Source of the DNA: Eggerthellaceae bacterium
GTDB lineage: Bacteria; Actinomycetota; Coriobacteriia; Coriobacteriales; Eggerthellaceae
Assembly: GCA_910575165.1 (NCBI GenBank)
Contig: CAJTDS010000010.1
Coordinates: 1 to 64,000 of the forward strand
Reading direction: 5' to 3'
DNA length: 64,000 bases
Of the stretch, positions 51,136 through 59,679 are shown in pieces (the stretch's first letter is position 1; each line of letters starts with the position of its first letter). The notes under the pieces are model-generated. The model worked only from the letters and a program-made list of their open reading frames with translations, did not search any database and was not told the origin of the DNA. The translations under genes were made by a program, and so were the position numbers.

Positions 51136-51381
51136 CTAGTTGTCCGACGGCGCCCTGGCTACCGAATAGTCGACAGACTTGCACACCTTGGGCACCACCG
51201 CCAGCGCTGCTGCGCATACAAGCGGATCAAGGAAGAACGACACCAGAAAGAAGGCGGAGAACTTGAACCCCTTACGCCTCGCCCACCAGCCCAAGGCCAT
51301 CGCGATGAGAGCCTTAGCTACCCAGTAAGCAATCCGCTCGTTTCCCGACTCGATGTAGCGCCACAGATACAACTCGCTCAT
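51136..51381 (-). CDS. tiny membrane protein, cassette type B
   Basis: 81 residues with two hydrophobic stretches (~18-36 and ~44-64) around the turn GWWARRKGFKFSAFF, then LDPLVCAAALAVVPKVCKSVDYSV. It is very similar to the 83-residue protein at 56980-57231, including the ends (MSELYLWRYIES against MSWLYLWRPIES). Its ATG overlaps the TGA of the preceding type A gene, so they are coupled. I recognise no family. Cys and Pro in the VCxxxLAVVPKVC segment are kept in both copies. It is the last gene of the minus-strand envelope cluster. Confidence 0.75.
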   Translation of the reverse strand: MSELYLWRYIESGNERIAYWVAKALIAMALGWWARRKGFKFSAFFLVSFFLDPLVCAAALAVVPKVCKSVDYSVARAPSDN

Positions 51382-51608
51382 GCCGCCTCACCTCCCATCG
51401 CAGCTTCTTCCGGTCTCGTCGATCGTGCCCGCCGAGACCGAAGCCTCGGCATCAGCAGGTAGAGCGCAAAGCACGAGAAGGGATCGAGCAGAAACCCTAT
51501 GAGAAAAAACCGACCGTACCCGTAGCCCTTCCGCTCGAAAAGCGATGCCACAGGAAGAGCGAAAACCACCCTGAGCACCACATAGAAAAGAACGAAGTCG
51601 AGCGACAT
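51378..51608 (-). CDS. tiny membrane protein, cassette type A
   Basis: 76 residues from the ATG at 51608, or 78 from a GTG six bases earlier that is better spaced from GAGGAGGG. An in-frame ATG at 51722 would add a Cys-rich start but breaks agreement with the paralogue. Two membrane helices flank SLFERKGYGYGRFFL, followed by GFLLDPFSCFALYLLMPRLR and a basic/acidic tail. The protein at 56753-56980 is nearly the same over this core. Function unknown; the charged RKGY turn should face the cytoplasm. Confidence 0.72.
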   Translation of the reverse strand: MSLDFVLFYVVLRVVFALPVASLFERKGYGYGRFFLIGFLLDPFSCFALYLLMPRLRSRRARSTRPEEAAMGGEAA

Positions 51609-51773
51609 ATTCACAAGGCCCTCCTCACTCGACGGCTGACAACAATTATCGCCATCATTGTCGGACAAGCCCCAAAGGCATGCAATCCCACCGGCAAGGG
51701 CAAATGCATTACGACAAGCCATCTACCCCTGCTAGGGTGAACAGAAGATAGGGCAGCCCCATGCCAACAACCG

Positions 51774-52016
51774 CTAATCTCCCCCCTTCACCACCCGGCC
51801 GTTCGCGATCTTTGGCAGGAAAAGCAGAATAGCGATGCATGTTAAAGGGCCGAGGAGGAACGCCGCAAAATAGAACTCCCAACGTCCGTAGCCCTTCCGA
51901 TGCGCAAAGTACGCAACGGGAATCGCGATAACAGCCTTCGCTAGCACAAGGGGCGAATACATTATGAAAGGTACGAGCCAGTCAAGGGATGATGGCAACA
52001 GTATGGTCATGGCCAT
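51774..52016 (-). CDS. tiny membrane protein, related single (type C)
   Basis: 80 residues: two hydrophobic segments around AYFAHRKGYGRWEFYFAAF, then LLGPLTCIAILLFLPKI and a short charged tail. The order HRKGY-xxxx-F-x-FLL-x-P-xx-C-x-P-K matches types A and B, so it belongs to the same family but has diverged. The ATG has AAAGGA upstream. It sits between the membrane-anchored repeat protein gene and the A/B pair on the same strand. Confidence 0.68.
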   Translation of the reverse strand: MAMTILLPSSLDWLVPFIMYSPLVLAKAVIAIPVAYFAHRKGYGRWEFYFAAFLLGPLTCIAILLFLPKIANGRVVKGGD

Positions 52017-52090
52017 GGCAATCCTTTCTCGTCAACGTGCAAGATAGAGCAGAAGTCCTGGCCGCCTTCAGGCGCAAACCTAAAGAGCCC

Positions 52091-52840
52091 TCAGCGAGCA
52101 ACCAAGCGAAGGAAATGCCACCCCTTAACCTCCCCCAGGCCGTCTATAGTTCCGCCTTCCCACCAGTTCCCAAGCGAAAACATGCCCCAATCGACGAACG
52201 AACAGTCCTTTACAAGGGCGCCTTCGGGAAAGGAACGACTTTGGAAAAGCTGCAAGCACGGGCCTTCGCAGTAGTAGTTGGCGTACGTATAGGGCGAGAA
52301 GAGGAGAGGATGCCCGAACCCCACAAGCCCTGTCAGCATGGCGCCCTGAAACACCGACCCGTGGATGTACCATTCAACGTTTTCGTCCCCCATGTAATAC
52401 TCGTTACCCTCGTAGAACAGCCTGCCCTTGTGCATGGCACCATCGGGGTCGAAGTAATACCAGCTCACACCAATCTTCGCCCATCCAACCACCATAGAGC
52501 CCTCAGGTCCCGGCGTAGGGTCGTTTTCGAATGGGCGCAGATAATACCAATGCGCGCCATCGTCTACCCAGCCCGTCTGATGCGATCCGTCCGACGCCTC
52601 GCAATACCACTCATCGCCAACCTGTTTCCAGCTCCCGGCAGGAATGCTCCCCTCCGCGCGAGGAGAGTTGACGAACTCCTCGAAGGTCTCCTCTTCTCCG
52701 AACCCCACAGCCGTGAAGCCCATGCGACCGACCGCGAAGACGCCCAACAACGCGAGCAAGAACAACGCACCCGCAAGGACAAGCTTTTGCCGCCGCGAGG
52801 TCTCCTTGCCGCGTGGCGCAGAGCGGATATCGTCAGCCAC
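52091..52840 (-). CDS. membrane-anchored protein with aromatic cell-wall-binding-type repeats
   Basis: 249 residues from a GTG at 52840 (GGAAAGGAAGG upstream); an ATG at 52918 would lengthen the cytoplasmic start. A basic start and one membrane helix (~18-42) are followed by an outside region with four to five Trp/Tyr-rich repeats: GSWKQVGDEWYCEA, GWVDDGAHWYYLRP, GWAKIGVSWYYFDPDGAM, and YEGNEYYMGDENVEWYIHG. Such W-YYF units occur in choline-binding and related wall-attachment proteins. The last ~70 residues are unique. It probably holds the membrane to the wall or displays a ligand-binding face. Same strand and neighbourhood as the secreted repeat protein at 54509. Confidence 0.68.
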   Translation of the reverse strand: MADDIRSAPRGKETSRRQKLVLAGALFLLALLGVFAVGRMGFTAVGFGEEETFEEFVNSPRAEGSIPAGSWKQVGDEWYCEASDGSHQTGWVDDGAHWYYLRPFENDPTPGPEGSMVVGWAKIGVSWYYFDPDGAMHKGRLFYEGNEYYMGDENVEWYIHGSVFQGAMLTGLVGFGHPLLFSPYTYANYYCEGPCLQLFQSRSFPEGALVKDCSFVDWGMFSLGNWWEGGTIDGLGEVKGWHFLRLVAR

Positions 52841-53032
52841 GTCCGTCACCTTCCTTTCCTTCCGCGCTTCAAAGGGTCGCTTCGGGACAACGTGGCCGGA
52901 ACGGACACCATCGCCCTTCATCGTTTTCGCCCCCATAGGGTGAGCTGGCGGCACTCAACAGCAGGCCGCCAGCTTTTCTCAGATGACACAGCACCGCGCA
53001 AAATAATTGCCGAAATCGAAGCCACGAGAATG

Positions 53033-53371
53033 TCAGCGCAAGTCGCGAGTCGGCCGCCCCCCTCCATCTTTCGGCCACACGAGCCGATCGCCCTCGATGC
53101 GGGGAAGCGCGACGAGCACAGCGACGACACCCGCTGGCATGAACAGCATGGCGATCAGGAAGAAGCCGCACCAGCTGTAGCCTTTACAGCGAGCATAGTA
53201 AGCGACAGGTGCGGCAACGATTGCCCTGGCGAAAGTGCCGCGCAGCGCAATCTCCACAAACCACTGCCACGTCCCCATGTCGAGCAGTGGCGCAAAAGGC
53301 AAATCGGTGCTGAACAGGGCCTCTAACAGCGCGAAAAAACAAAAAGCAACCGACTGAATAACGCTATCCAT
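53033..53371 (-). CDS. tiny membrane protein, diverged relative (type D)
   Basis: 112 residues from the ATG at 53371 (GAAGGAG upstream). It has an extra N-terminal hydrophobic segment of ~40 residues, then the family core AAPVAYYARCKGYSWCGFF, IAMLFMPAGVVAVLVALPRI and a basic tail. The RKGY is CKGY and the second helix lacks the Cys seen in types A-C. Its position between the two repeat-protein genes supports joint function. No homologous family is known to me. Confidence 0.62.
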   Translation of the reverse strand: MDSVIQSVAFCFFALLEALFSTDLPFAPLLDMGTWQWFVEIALRGTFARAIVAAPVAYYARCKGYSWCGFFLIAMLFMPAGVVAVLVALPRIEGDRLVWPKDGGGRPTRDLR

Positions 53372-53516
53372 CACCTACTCCTTCTTCGCTGGATCATCTT
53401 GGGAAGCACCTGCGCCACCGCAAGACCCTTGCTGACCCGAGAAGCAATCTCCATGGCGGCACATCGACGGCAATTCCAAAACCTCCGAGAACGCGCACCC
53501 GCAAAGAGCCCCTCCA

Positions 53517-54509
53517 TCAAGTCCACTCAACAATGCCGTCCGGCCCAATAGTCCCCGACACGGGAATACCCTCCGCATTGGGAACCAGCTTAAAGGAATT
53601 GTTTCTGACGAGAGAACAATTGGGTCCTAACGATTTGGTAAACTTACTTCTATCTATATCCCTGACAAAATAATGCCAGTCTGCCGAATAGTAATAAAAT
53701 CCCGTCAATGCTCTTCCGTATCCAGAGCTTCCGAAGGGTGCACCAATGTTCTTGTCAGCCAAGTAATACTCATAGCCACCACTATTCAACCAGCCAACGT
53801 ACATAGAACCATTTGCATTGAAGTAATACCACGACTGAGCAATATACTCCCACCCGGTCGCCATGCTGCCATCGGGGCCGTTTATGGTCGGTCTGGAGGC
53901 ATCGCGCAGATAATAGTACGTTGTGCCTTCCAGACGCCAGCCGCGGTACATCGAGCCACCGGACTGGAAGTAGTACCAGTAGCCATCGATGGAGGCCCAG
54001 GAGCTCTCCACCGCCGCGCCGTGCGGGCCCGAGACGGGGGTCCCGCTGCTGGTGCGCAGGTAGTACCAGTTGCCGTCGCGGCTGAGCCATCCGGTTTGCA
54101 TGACGCCGGTGCTCCTGAAATGGTACCAGTAACCGTCCACCCTGTACCAACCGGTGACCCATTTGCCGCCCACGAAGTAGTACCAGTCTCCCGTGTTCGC
54201 CTGGTACCAGCCGTCGTAGACACGCGCTATGGCGTAGAGCACCGCTTCGGACTGGAGGTCCACCCCCGGATCGCCGCCTTCGGAGAGCAATATGACTCCA
54301 TCGGTTACCACCTGGTCGACCCGCAGCACCCCTTCCTCGTCAACGGACGCTACAAGGGTAAGACCCTCATTGACCGGAATCTCCATGGTCTCCATCACTG
54401 AGGCGAAGGCAGCCTTGGGCATCGCCAGCAGCAGGAAGGCTGCTGCCGCGACGCAGACGGCCAAAGCCGCTTCTCTCCAACGCCCCGAACGTTCCTCGAA
54501 ATTTTCCAT
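53517..54509 (-). CDS. secreted protein with seven to eight aromatic cell-wall-binding-type repeats
   Basis: 330 residues. A signal peptide (cleavage after AAFA, ~36) is followed by a ~55-residue beta-rich head. The remainder (~95-290) is a chain of ~20-residue repeats such as GWYQANTGDWYYFVGGKWV, GWYRVDGYWYHFRSTGVMQ, GWLSRDGNWYYL, WASIDGYWYYFQSGGSMY and GWEYIAQSWYYFNANGSMY, with longer loops in between. These are the solenoid repeats of choline/wall-binding proteins. No enzyme domain, LPxTG or transmembrane tail is present. Ribosome site GAGAGGAG. It is the first gene of the minus-strand cluster and divergent from a LuxR gene, the likely regulator. Confidence 0.8.
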   Translation of the reverse strand: MENFEERSGRWREAALAVCVAAAAFLLLAMPKAAFASVMETMEIPVNEGLTLVASVDEEGVLRVDQVVTDGVILLSEGGDPGVDLQSEAVLYAIARVYDGWYQANTGDWYYFVGGKWVTGWYRVDGYWYHFRSTGVMQTGWLSRDGNWYYLRTSSGTPVSGPHGAAVESSWASIDGYWYYFQSGGSMYRGWRLEGTTYYYLRDASRPTINGPDGSMATGWEYIAQSWYYFNANGSMYVGWLNSGGYEYYLADKNIGAPFGSSGYGRALTGFYYYSADWHYFVRDIDRSKFTKSLGPNCSLVRNNSFKLVPNAEGIPVSGTIGPDGIVEWT

Positions 54510-54757
54510 GGACGCGCTCCTCTCCCTTGGTCAAACCTTGCGATTTCCGCGCTTACAACCAGGTGGCGAGACCTGAGGGAATCGCTAAGGGAATCATGGC
54601 CGACACCGGACGGCCAATCCATACCCCCGGCAAGGGGTTTTCTCTCGAAGCGCCCCGTTCACCCCGCCGGGGTGAGGGCTACGGCGGAAAGGATCGCCCC
54701 TTCGGCACGGGAAGGCTTATACTGAACCAGCGTCGGGTATGACAAGGAGGAGGCGCT

Positions 54758-56272
54758 TTGACCGAGAAGAACGAGAAGCTCTCGCCTTTCGACGAGAAGG
54801 CCTCGGACGACCCGGGGCGCCAGGTAGCGTCGCTGGGGCTTACTTGCTTTGTGGCCTGGGCATCTCTGCTGCTGTGTTTCGAGGGTTCCCTGCAGGACGA
54901 CGTGGCGGGAGGCGGAAGCGTCATCCATGACCCGTTCTTCTGCGCCATGCTGGTAACGACCGTCACACTGCTGCTCGCAGCAAGCTGGAGTTCGCGCACA
55001 GCAGGAGCAACCGTCCGGAGCAACCGTGTCGAATCTCTCACCGAGGGCCCCGCCTTTGGCGTCTTCGTCGTCATGGGCATCCTGGGATCCGTTGCCACCT
55101 CCCTCGTCAGCCATTCCATTACGGCAAGCTCCTTGGCTCCCCGGCCATTCGTGCTGGCGATGGGCATCATTACGGGACCGGCCGTGGCCCTTTTCACGCT
55201 TCGCTGGGGACGAGCCGTCTCCGGCTTGGCGTTAACCGACGCAGTTTCCGCCCTGTGCTTCGGCCTCTGCGGACAATGGCTTGTGCTTGCCATCGTGGAT
55301 CTGCTGGGGTTCGCGGCGCAGCTGCTCGCAGCCGCCGTCCTGCCGCTTTTATCCTGGCGCTGCCTAGCTGGCCTCCGCCGGCGCGGAACGGTCGCTTCCA
55401 CCGCCGAGAACGCAGCCCGTACGTCCCATGCAGGGCCGGACCGCCTCGTCTCACCCCTCGCCCGCATCGCCGTCTCCGTCTTCTGCTTCGGTTTCGCAAT
55501 GCAGACGGTCAGCACTTTCTCATTCCGCTTCGGCGATGCTCCGATTCGCGACGGATCCGGATGGCTGCTCTTCCTGGCCATCTTCGCCCTGACGGCTGCG
55601 GTTGCCCGCGGCATCCTCGATGTCTTCCGCCGTACCCGAAATTACCGCCTGGAGCTTTTCTACCGCGCCTCTTTCGCCTTCGCCATGCTGGCCACCGTAG
55701 CCTTCGCCCTGGTTCCCGATCTTTCCCCCAGCATCGCCTATACGGCCATTTACGTGTCCTACGCGCTGCTGTTGCTGACCGCCTGGATTCTCTCCTACAA
55801 CGCCGTGCTCGTAAAAGGCCAGAAACCAAGTCATGCAACAGGACTGGTGTTCGGCGCGGAGCTGCTGGGGTTCCTCGCCGGGTTCATGATGTCGTCGGCA
55901 TTGGGGGACAACGCCCTCCTGGCCACCGGCGCCGTTCGGCCCAAGGCAGTGCTCGCGGTTGCCGCAATGCTGATAGCCGCATACTGCTTCATCCTGCCGG
56001 AAAAGGAGCTGCTGACATTCTCGCCTCGGGTCATCCAGCTGTCGCGCGCAGGGCTCGAGGAGCGCTGCCGGGTGCTCGCACGGGAACGGGGGCTCACTGA
56101 CCGCGAGGCCGAGATCCTTGCGCTCCTAGCCCGCGGCCGCGATGTGCAGTTCATAGAGCAGGAGCTTCTCATCAGCCGAAACACTGTGAAAACTCATCGA
56201 AAGAACCTCTACCGAAAGTTGAACATACACACCCAGCAGGAACTGCTATCGCTTGTGGAGGAACCCGTCTAG
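54758..56272 (+). CDS. LuxR-type regulator with multi-TM N-terminal domain (copy 1)
   Basis: 504 residues starting at TTG behind AAGGAGGAGG. About eleven to twelve membrane helices fill residues ~25-410, beginning LTCFVAWASLLLCFEGSL. The C-terminal ~65 residues are a LuxR/GerE helix-turn-helix: GLTDREAEILALLARGRD, then ISRNTVKTHRKNLYRKLNIHTQQELL. The design, a membrane sensor directly joined to a DNA-binding head, is expanded in Eggerthellaceae, usually one per neighbouring redox or envelope operon. It lies between the two halves of the tiny-protein/repeat-protein locus and is divergent from the secreted repeat protein gene. The ligand is unknown. Confidence 0.88.
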   Translation: MTEKNEKLSPFDEKASDDPGRQVASLGLTCFVAWASLLLCFEGSLQDDVAGGGSVIHDPFFCAMLVTTVTLLLAASWSSRTAGATVRSNRVESLTEGPAFGVFVVMGILGSVATSLVSHSITASSLAPRPFVLAMGIITGPAVALFTLRWGRAVSGLALTDAVSALCFGLCGQWLVLAIVDLLGFAAQLLAAAVLPLLSWRCLAGLRRRGTVASTAENAARTSHAGPDRLVSPLARIAVSVFCFGFAMQTVSTFSFRFGDAPIRDGSGWLLFLAIFALTAAVARGILDVFRRTRNYRLELFYRASFAFAMLATVAFALVPDLSPSIAYTAIYVSYALLLLTAWILSYNAVLVKGQKPSHATGLVFGAELLGFLAGFMMSSALGDNALLATGAVRPKAVLAVAAMLIAAYCFILPEKELLTFSPRVIQLSRAGLEERCRVLARERGLTDREAEILALLARGRDVQFIEQELLISRNTVKTHRKNLYRKLNIHTQQELLSLVEEPV

Positions 56273-56499
56273 CAACAACATTGAATCCGCAACCTCGATT
56301 GTCTTGGCCCCCCGCTCCGCTGCGGCAAACCTCGCTCGCAAAATAGCGCCTACGACGAGTTCTTTTTACGAAGCGGTATCCCTCCCGAAAAAAAACGAGC
56401 GGGGCGCAGACACGCCCAACTCCTTCGCCTCCTCGCAGTATGACGTTGCGGGGAGGCAGCGCATTCACCCTACGGAGGTGAATGATTCCCTGTAAGCAG

Positions 56500-56519
56500 A
56501 TACCCCTTGCAAAGGGTAT
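56500..56519. promoter_or_regulatory. 20-bp near-palindrome upstream of the type A/B cassette
   Basis: ATACCCCTTGCAAAGGGTAT matches its reverse complement at 18 of 20 positions; a second dyad ATTCACC...GGTGAAT lies at 56463-56483. Both are in the 367-bp gene-free stretch 56273-56639 between the LuxR gene and the cassette, which holds nothing else I recognise. They are plausible binding sites for the adjacent LuxR protein. Confidence 0.45.
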
Positions 56520-56639
56520 GGAATGGCACCCAGCAATTGGCGATAATTCGACCATCGTATCACCTGCGCATACCGCCTTATCCCCACGGCGGCAAAAAAC
56601 GAACCGGCGAATTATCTTCGAGAGGGAGGAAGCGGTGCC

Positions 56640-56738
56640 ATGAAGCAATACGCCGTATTACGGCCTAGTCGACGCAGGACGAAAACGCCTTTCGCCCCTA
56701 TGCTCCCCGCCTCAATACCCGGCAGAGACGACAACTAG
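56640..56738 (+). CDS. 32-residue putative leader peptide
   Basis: A short frame, MKQYAVLRPSRRRTKTPFAP..., ends 14 bases before the type A gene. It has a good ribosome site (GGGAGGAAG) seven bases before the ATG. It is basic and hydrophilic, with no membrane segment. It could be a regulatory leader or chance; only the strong ribosome site argues for it. Confidence 0.35.
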   Translation: MKQYAVLRPSRRRTKTPFAPMLPASIPGRDDN

Positions 56739-56752
56739 GGAGGGCCGATGCC

Positions 56753-56980
56753 ATGACATACGCGATGATAGCATTTGTTGTTTTGATCCGCTTTCTCCTA
56801 TCTTTGCTTGCCGCTTCGCTCTTCGAGCGGAAAGGCTATGGCTACGGACGATTCTTTCTCATCAGCTTCCTGCTCGACCCCTTCACGTGCTTCGGGCTCT
56901 ATCTACTCATGCCGCGACTTCGAACTCGGCGGACACGAGGGTCGAAAGCCGGGATAGCCTTGGAAGGAGGCGAGGCATAA
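56753..56980 (+). CDS. tiny membrane protein, cassette type A (second copy)
   Basis: 75 residues; ATG behind GGGAGGG. Core SLFERKGYGYGRFFL and FLLDPFTCFGLYLLMPRLR, two membrane helices, basic then acidic tail. It is nearly identical in its core to the 76-residue protein at 51608-51378. Its TAA overlaps the next ATG by one base (TAATG). Keeping both the pair order and the coupling in two copies on opposite strands shows that A and B work as a unit. Confidence 0.75.
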   Translation: MTYAMIAFVVLIRFLLSLLAASLFERKGYGYGRFFLISFLLDPFTCFGLYLLMPRLRTRRTRGSKAGIALEGGEA

Positions 56981-57231
56981 TGAGCTGGCTGTATCTGTGG
57001 CGGCCTATCGAGTCGGCGAACGCCAGGGTGCTGTTCTGCGTCGCCAAAGCCTTCCTGGCTGCCGCCCTGGGATGGTGGGCACAGCGCAAAGGGTACAAGT
57101 TCTCCGCCTTCTTCCTGACGGCATTCCTCCTGGATCCCATCGTCTGCATTGCAACGTTGGCGGTCGTGCCCAAGGTCTGCAAGCCCGTGGATTACTCGGT
57201 GGTCAGGGTGCGGGCGGACGACAAGAGCTAA
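56980..57231 (+). CDS. tiny membrane protein, cassette type B (second copy)
   Basis: 83 residues, two helices, turn GWWAQRKGYKFSAFF, then FLLDPIVCIATLAVVPKVCKPVDYSV. It is the counterpart of the 81-residue protein at 51381-51136. The ribosome site GGAGGCGAGG is inside the type A gene. The start is fixed by the match MS-LYLWR-IES between copies. A basic C-terminus follows the second helix. Function unknown; a coupled A/B pair of two-helix proteins could form a heteromeric membrane complex. Confidence 0.77.
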   Translation: MSWLYLWRPIESANARVLFCVAKAFLAAALGWWAQRKGYKFSAFFLTAFLLDPIVCIATLAVVPKVCKPVDYSVVRVRADDKS

Positions 57232-57240
57232 GAGAAGAAA

Positions 57241-57271
57241 GCGGCCCGCCGGGGAGGGACCGGCAGGCCGC
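57241..57271 (-). terminator. terminator of the flavoprotein reductase gene
   Basis: GCGGCCCGCCGG (57241-57252) pairs with CCGGCAGGCCGC (57260-57271) at 11 of 12 positions; on the minus strand TTTCTTCTCTT follows. It also lies 10 bases after the type B gene and may serve both directions. Confidence 0.75.
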
Positions 57272-57301
57272 AGGGTGGGTTGGTCGCGAAGCGCGCAGTC
57301 C

Positions 57302-59311
57302 CTATGCGGGGGCGCCGCCGCCGGGGCCGCCCGCAGGTGCGCCGCCCTCGCCGCCCTCGCCGCCGGGAGCACCGCCGCCCATGGGCGGGCCGGCCATGCC
57401 CTTGTCGGACTGCTTGATATCGGCGTTGCCGGCACCCAGGGTCACGTACTGGTCGATGTCCTCGGTGGCCAGGAACTCGCCCAGCGTGTAGCCCAGGCAC
57501 AGGCACATGCCGATGGACACGCCGTTCATGATGCCGTTGTAGCCCATGGTGAAGCGGCCGCCGGAGGTGTTGCCGCAGGCGAACAGGCCCTTGATCGGCT
57601 CGAAGCCCTGGCCCTGCACCTGCTGCTCGCCGGTGACCAGCAGGCCCGACGTGGCCACGAGCGACCCGCCGCCCACGCGCTTCTGGGCGACGAACCCGTA
57701 GTAGGGGCCGCCCGTGATGGGCCACATGGTCTCCGGGTCACGCCCGAACTCCAGGTCCTCGCCGGCATCGTGGGCCTCGTTCCACTTCTTCACCGCGGCC
57801 ACGGCGTTGGCTTTCACCGCCGGCTCCATACCCATGTAATCGCACAAATCCTCCACGGTGTCGGCGCAGTAGAGGAACTTGCCCGAGGTGTCGTCGCCAT
57901 CGGGCCCCTTGGCGGCTTCGGCGGCCTCGAAGTAGCCCGCGATCTTCTCGGCGGTCTCGCTATCCCACTCCTTGGGCGCCAGGTGCCCCGCCAGCTGGTT
58001 GAAGAACACCTCTTCCCAGTCGGATCCCCAGATGAGGTAGGCGCGGTCGCCGGGCTGGCGGGCGCCGGCGCAACCGGAGAGCAGCGGCCCGCCGAAGGCC
58101 TCGTTGCAGTAGCGCTTGCCGTACTTGTTCAGCCACAGGCTCTCCACGCCCTCCATGGGAGACAGCGGGATGAAGGCGTGGCTGCCCATGTCGCCGCCGG
58201 TGCCCAGCTCCACCTTGGCGCCGATGCGCATGGCCATGGCGATGCCGCTGCCGTCGCGGCCGGACATGGCCGAGCAGTCGCGGTACTCGCCCAGCTCGTA
58301 GTTCTCGCGGCAGATGGCGTTGTACATGGCCGAGTTCGACCCGATGTCGCCGCAGGACAGCACCACCGCACGCCCGTTGTACTGCACGTAGCTATCCTCG
58401 CCGGTCTTCTTGGCGATGACGCCGGTAACCTCGGTGCCGTCCTCGTTGTGCACCAGACGAACCGCCTGCTGGCCGAAGTTGAACACCGCACCTGCGGCCT
58501 TGGCCTTCTCCTGGCTGCGCTTCACGGCGTCGGTCATGCCCACCGATCCGCCGAACTGGCAGGTGCCCACGTAGGAGGTGAAGGGGCCCTTCTTGTAGTT
58601 GTAGCCGTCAACCACAGGCCAGTTGAGCGGGATGAGCTCGTCCTTCTCGGCCTCAGTGTAGCCGTCGATGAACCAGTCGAGCGCCTCGCCGGAGCGGTTG
58701 GCGAACTGGGAGAGCAGCGTGGGCTGCACGCGGCCGGCGCCGTACATCTGGTACTCGTTCATGAAGTCGACGACGGAGTACTCGGGGATGCCCACGCGCT
58801 TGAGCTGCCACTCGGAGTTCAGGTGCCCGATGTCGTTGCCCAGAGCGCTGAAGGTGTCCTCGGGCTGCACCTCCACCACGATGACCTTGGCGCCCAGCTC
58901 GGCGGCGCGGCGAGCGCAGGCGGTACCCGCATGGCCCGCGCCGCAGACGATGATGTCGGCCTCCTGGGTCTCGGAGATCTGGTCGGCGGCTATCTCGGGC
59001 TCCTCGCCCAGCCAGCCGGCGCCCAGCACCTGACCCATGGTCTTGCCCTCGTTGCCCGTGGCCGCCGCGGCGGTTCCGGAAGCGGTCGAGGCGTTAGCGG
59101 CAGTCGGGGCCGCCGCATTCGCGGAAGGTGCGTCGCCTGCAGACGACGCCGGGGCGGCAGGGCTGCAGCCCGCCAGCGCCCCCAAGCCGGCCGCGCCCGC
59201 CAAGGCGCCCATGCCGGCCAAAAAGCCGCGGCGGCTCAAATCGATGCGCCCGCGTCCCGCGGAGAACGCCGCACGGGCGGCGTCGCGATGCTCGTTGCTC
59301 GAAGATGCCAT
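57302..59311 (-). CDS. Tat-exported FAD-dependent reductase, fumarate-reductase-like
   Basis: 669 residues. A twin-arginine signal SRRGFLAG is followed by lipobox LAGC, so the mature protein is a lipoprotein outside the membrane. The FAD-binding motif IIVCGAGHAGTACARRAAELG is at ~120, with the capping domain in the middle. GGRFTMGYNGIMNGVSIG near 600 is the conserved C-terminal FAD/substrate segment of the fumarate reductase/succinate dehydrogenase superfamily. No fused haem domain is present; electrons must come from elsewhere. The last ~35 residues are a Gly/Pro/Ala/Glu repeat (GGxGG), an odd extension. A LuxR regulator is divergent. The substrate cannot be read; related gut enzymes reduce many enoates and drugs. 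Confidence 0.87.
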   Translation of the reverse strand: MASSSNEHRDAARAAFSAGRGRIDLSRRGFLAGMGALAGAAGLGALAGCSPAAPASSAGDAPSANAAAPTAANASTASGTAAAATGNEGKTMGQVLGAGWLGEEPEIAADQISETQEADIIVCGAGHAGTACARRAAELGAKVIVVEVQPEDTFSALGNDIGHLNSEWQLKRVGIPEYSVVDFMNEYQMYGAGRVQPTLLSQFANRSGEALDWFIDGYTEAEKDELIPLNWPVVDGYNYKKGPFTSYVGTCQFGGSVGMTDAVKRSQEKAKAAGAVFNFGQQAVRLVHNEDGTEVTGVIAKKTGEDSYVQYNGRAVVLSCGDIGSNSAMYNAICRENYELGEYRDCSAMSGRDGSGIAMAMRIGAKVELGTGGDMGSHAFIPLSPMEGVESLWLNKYGKRYCNEAFGGPLLSGCAGARQPGDRAYLIWGSDWEEVFFNQLAGHLAPKEWDSETAEKIAGYFEAAEAAKGPDGDDTSGKFLYCADTVEDLCDYMGMEPAVKANAVAAVKKWNEAHDAGEDLEFGRDPETMWPITGGPYYGFVAQKRVGGGSLVATSGLLVTGEQQVQGQGFEPIKGLFACGNTSGGRFTMGYNGIMNGVSIGMCLCLGYTLGEFLATEDIDQYVTLGAGNADIKQSDKGMAGPPMGGGAPGGEGGEGGAPAGGPGGGAPA

Positions 59312-59679
59312 AGCACCCTCTCCTCTCTCTCGCGCGGCGCTCCTAACGCCGCTCCCTCGCCCCCGGCGCCCTGCAGCCCCGGAAGCCCGCGTCCCCTTTC
59401 CGCGTCGTCTGCGCAACGGTGCAAGCGATGCGGAGCGGACAAGCGAACTATGCCCCGGAACCGGGAGCGCGAGCCATACCCTCGATTTGATGATTTGGCC
59501 CGAAAAGCCCTCACCTTCTGATGGTGAAATCGACGAAACCCCACATGGGAAAGCCGGCGCTCAGACCACCTGGCAGCCCGAAAGACCTATAATCGAGGCG
59601 GGAAGCAAGCGGGCCGCCGCACGACCCCCGGCTAGGGGCCGACCGCGAACGCCCCGCCAGCCGCAACGCAGGAGGAGAG

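Noticed and set aside
53375-53578. 67-residue Cys-rich minus-strand frame between the secreted repeat protein and the type D gene
   Set aside because: It overlaps the 3' end of the repeat-protein gene, has no ribosome site and no hydrophobic pattern, unlike the real tiny proteins of the locus.
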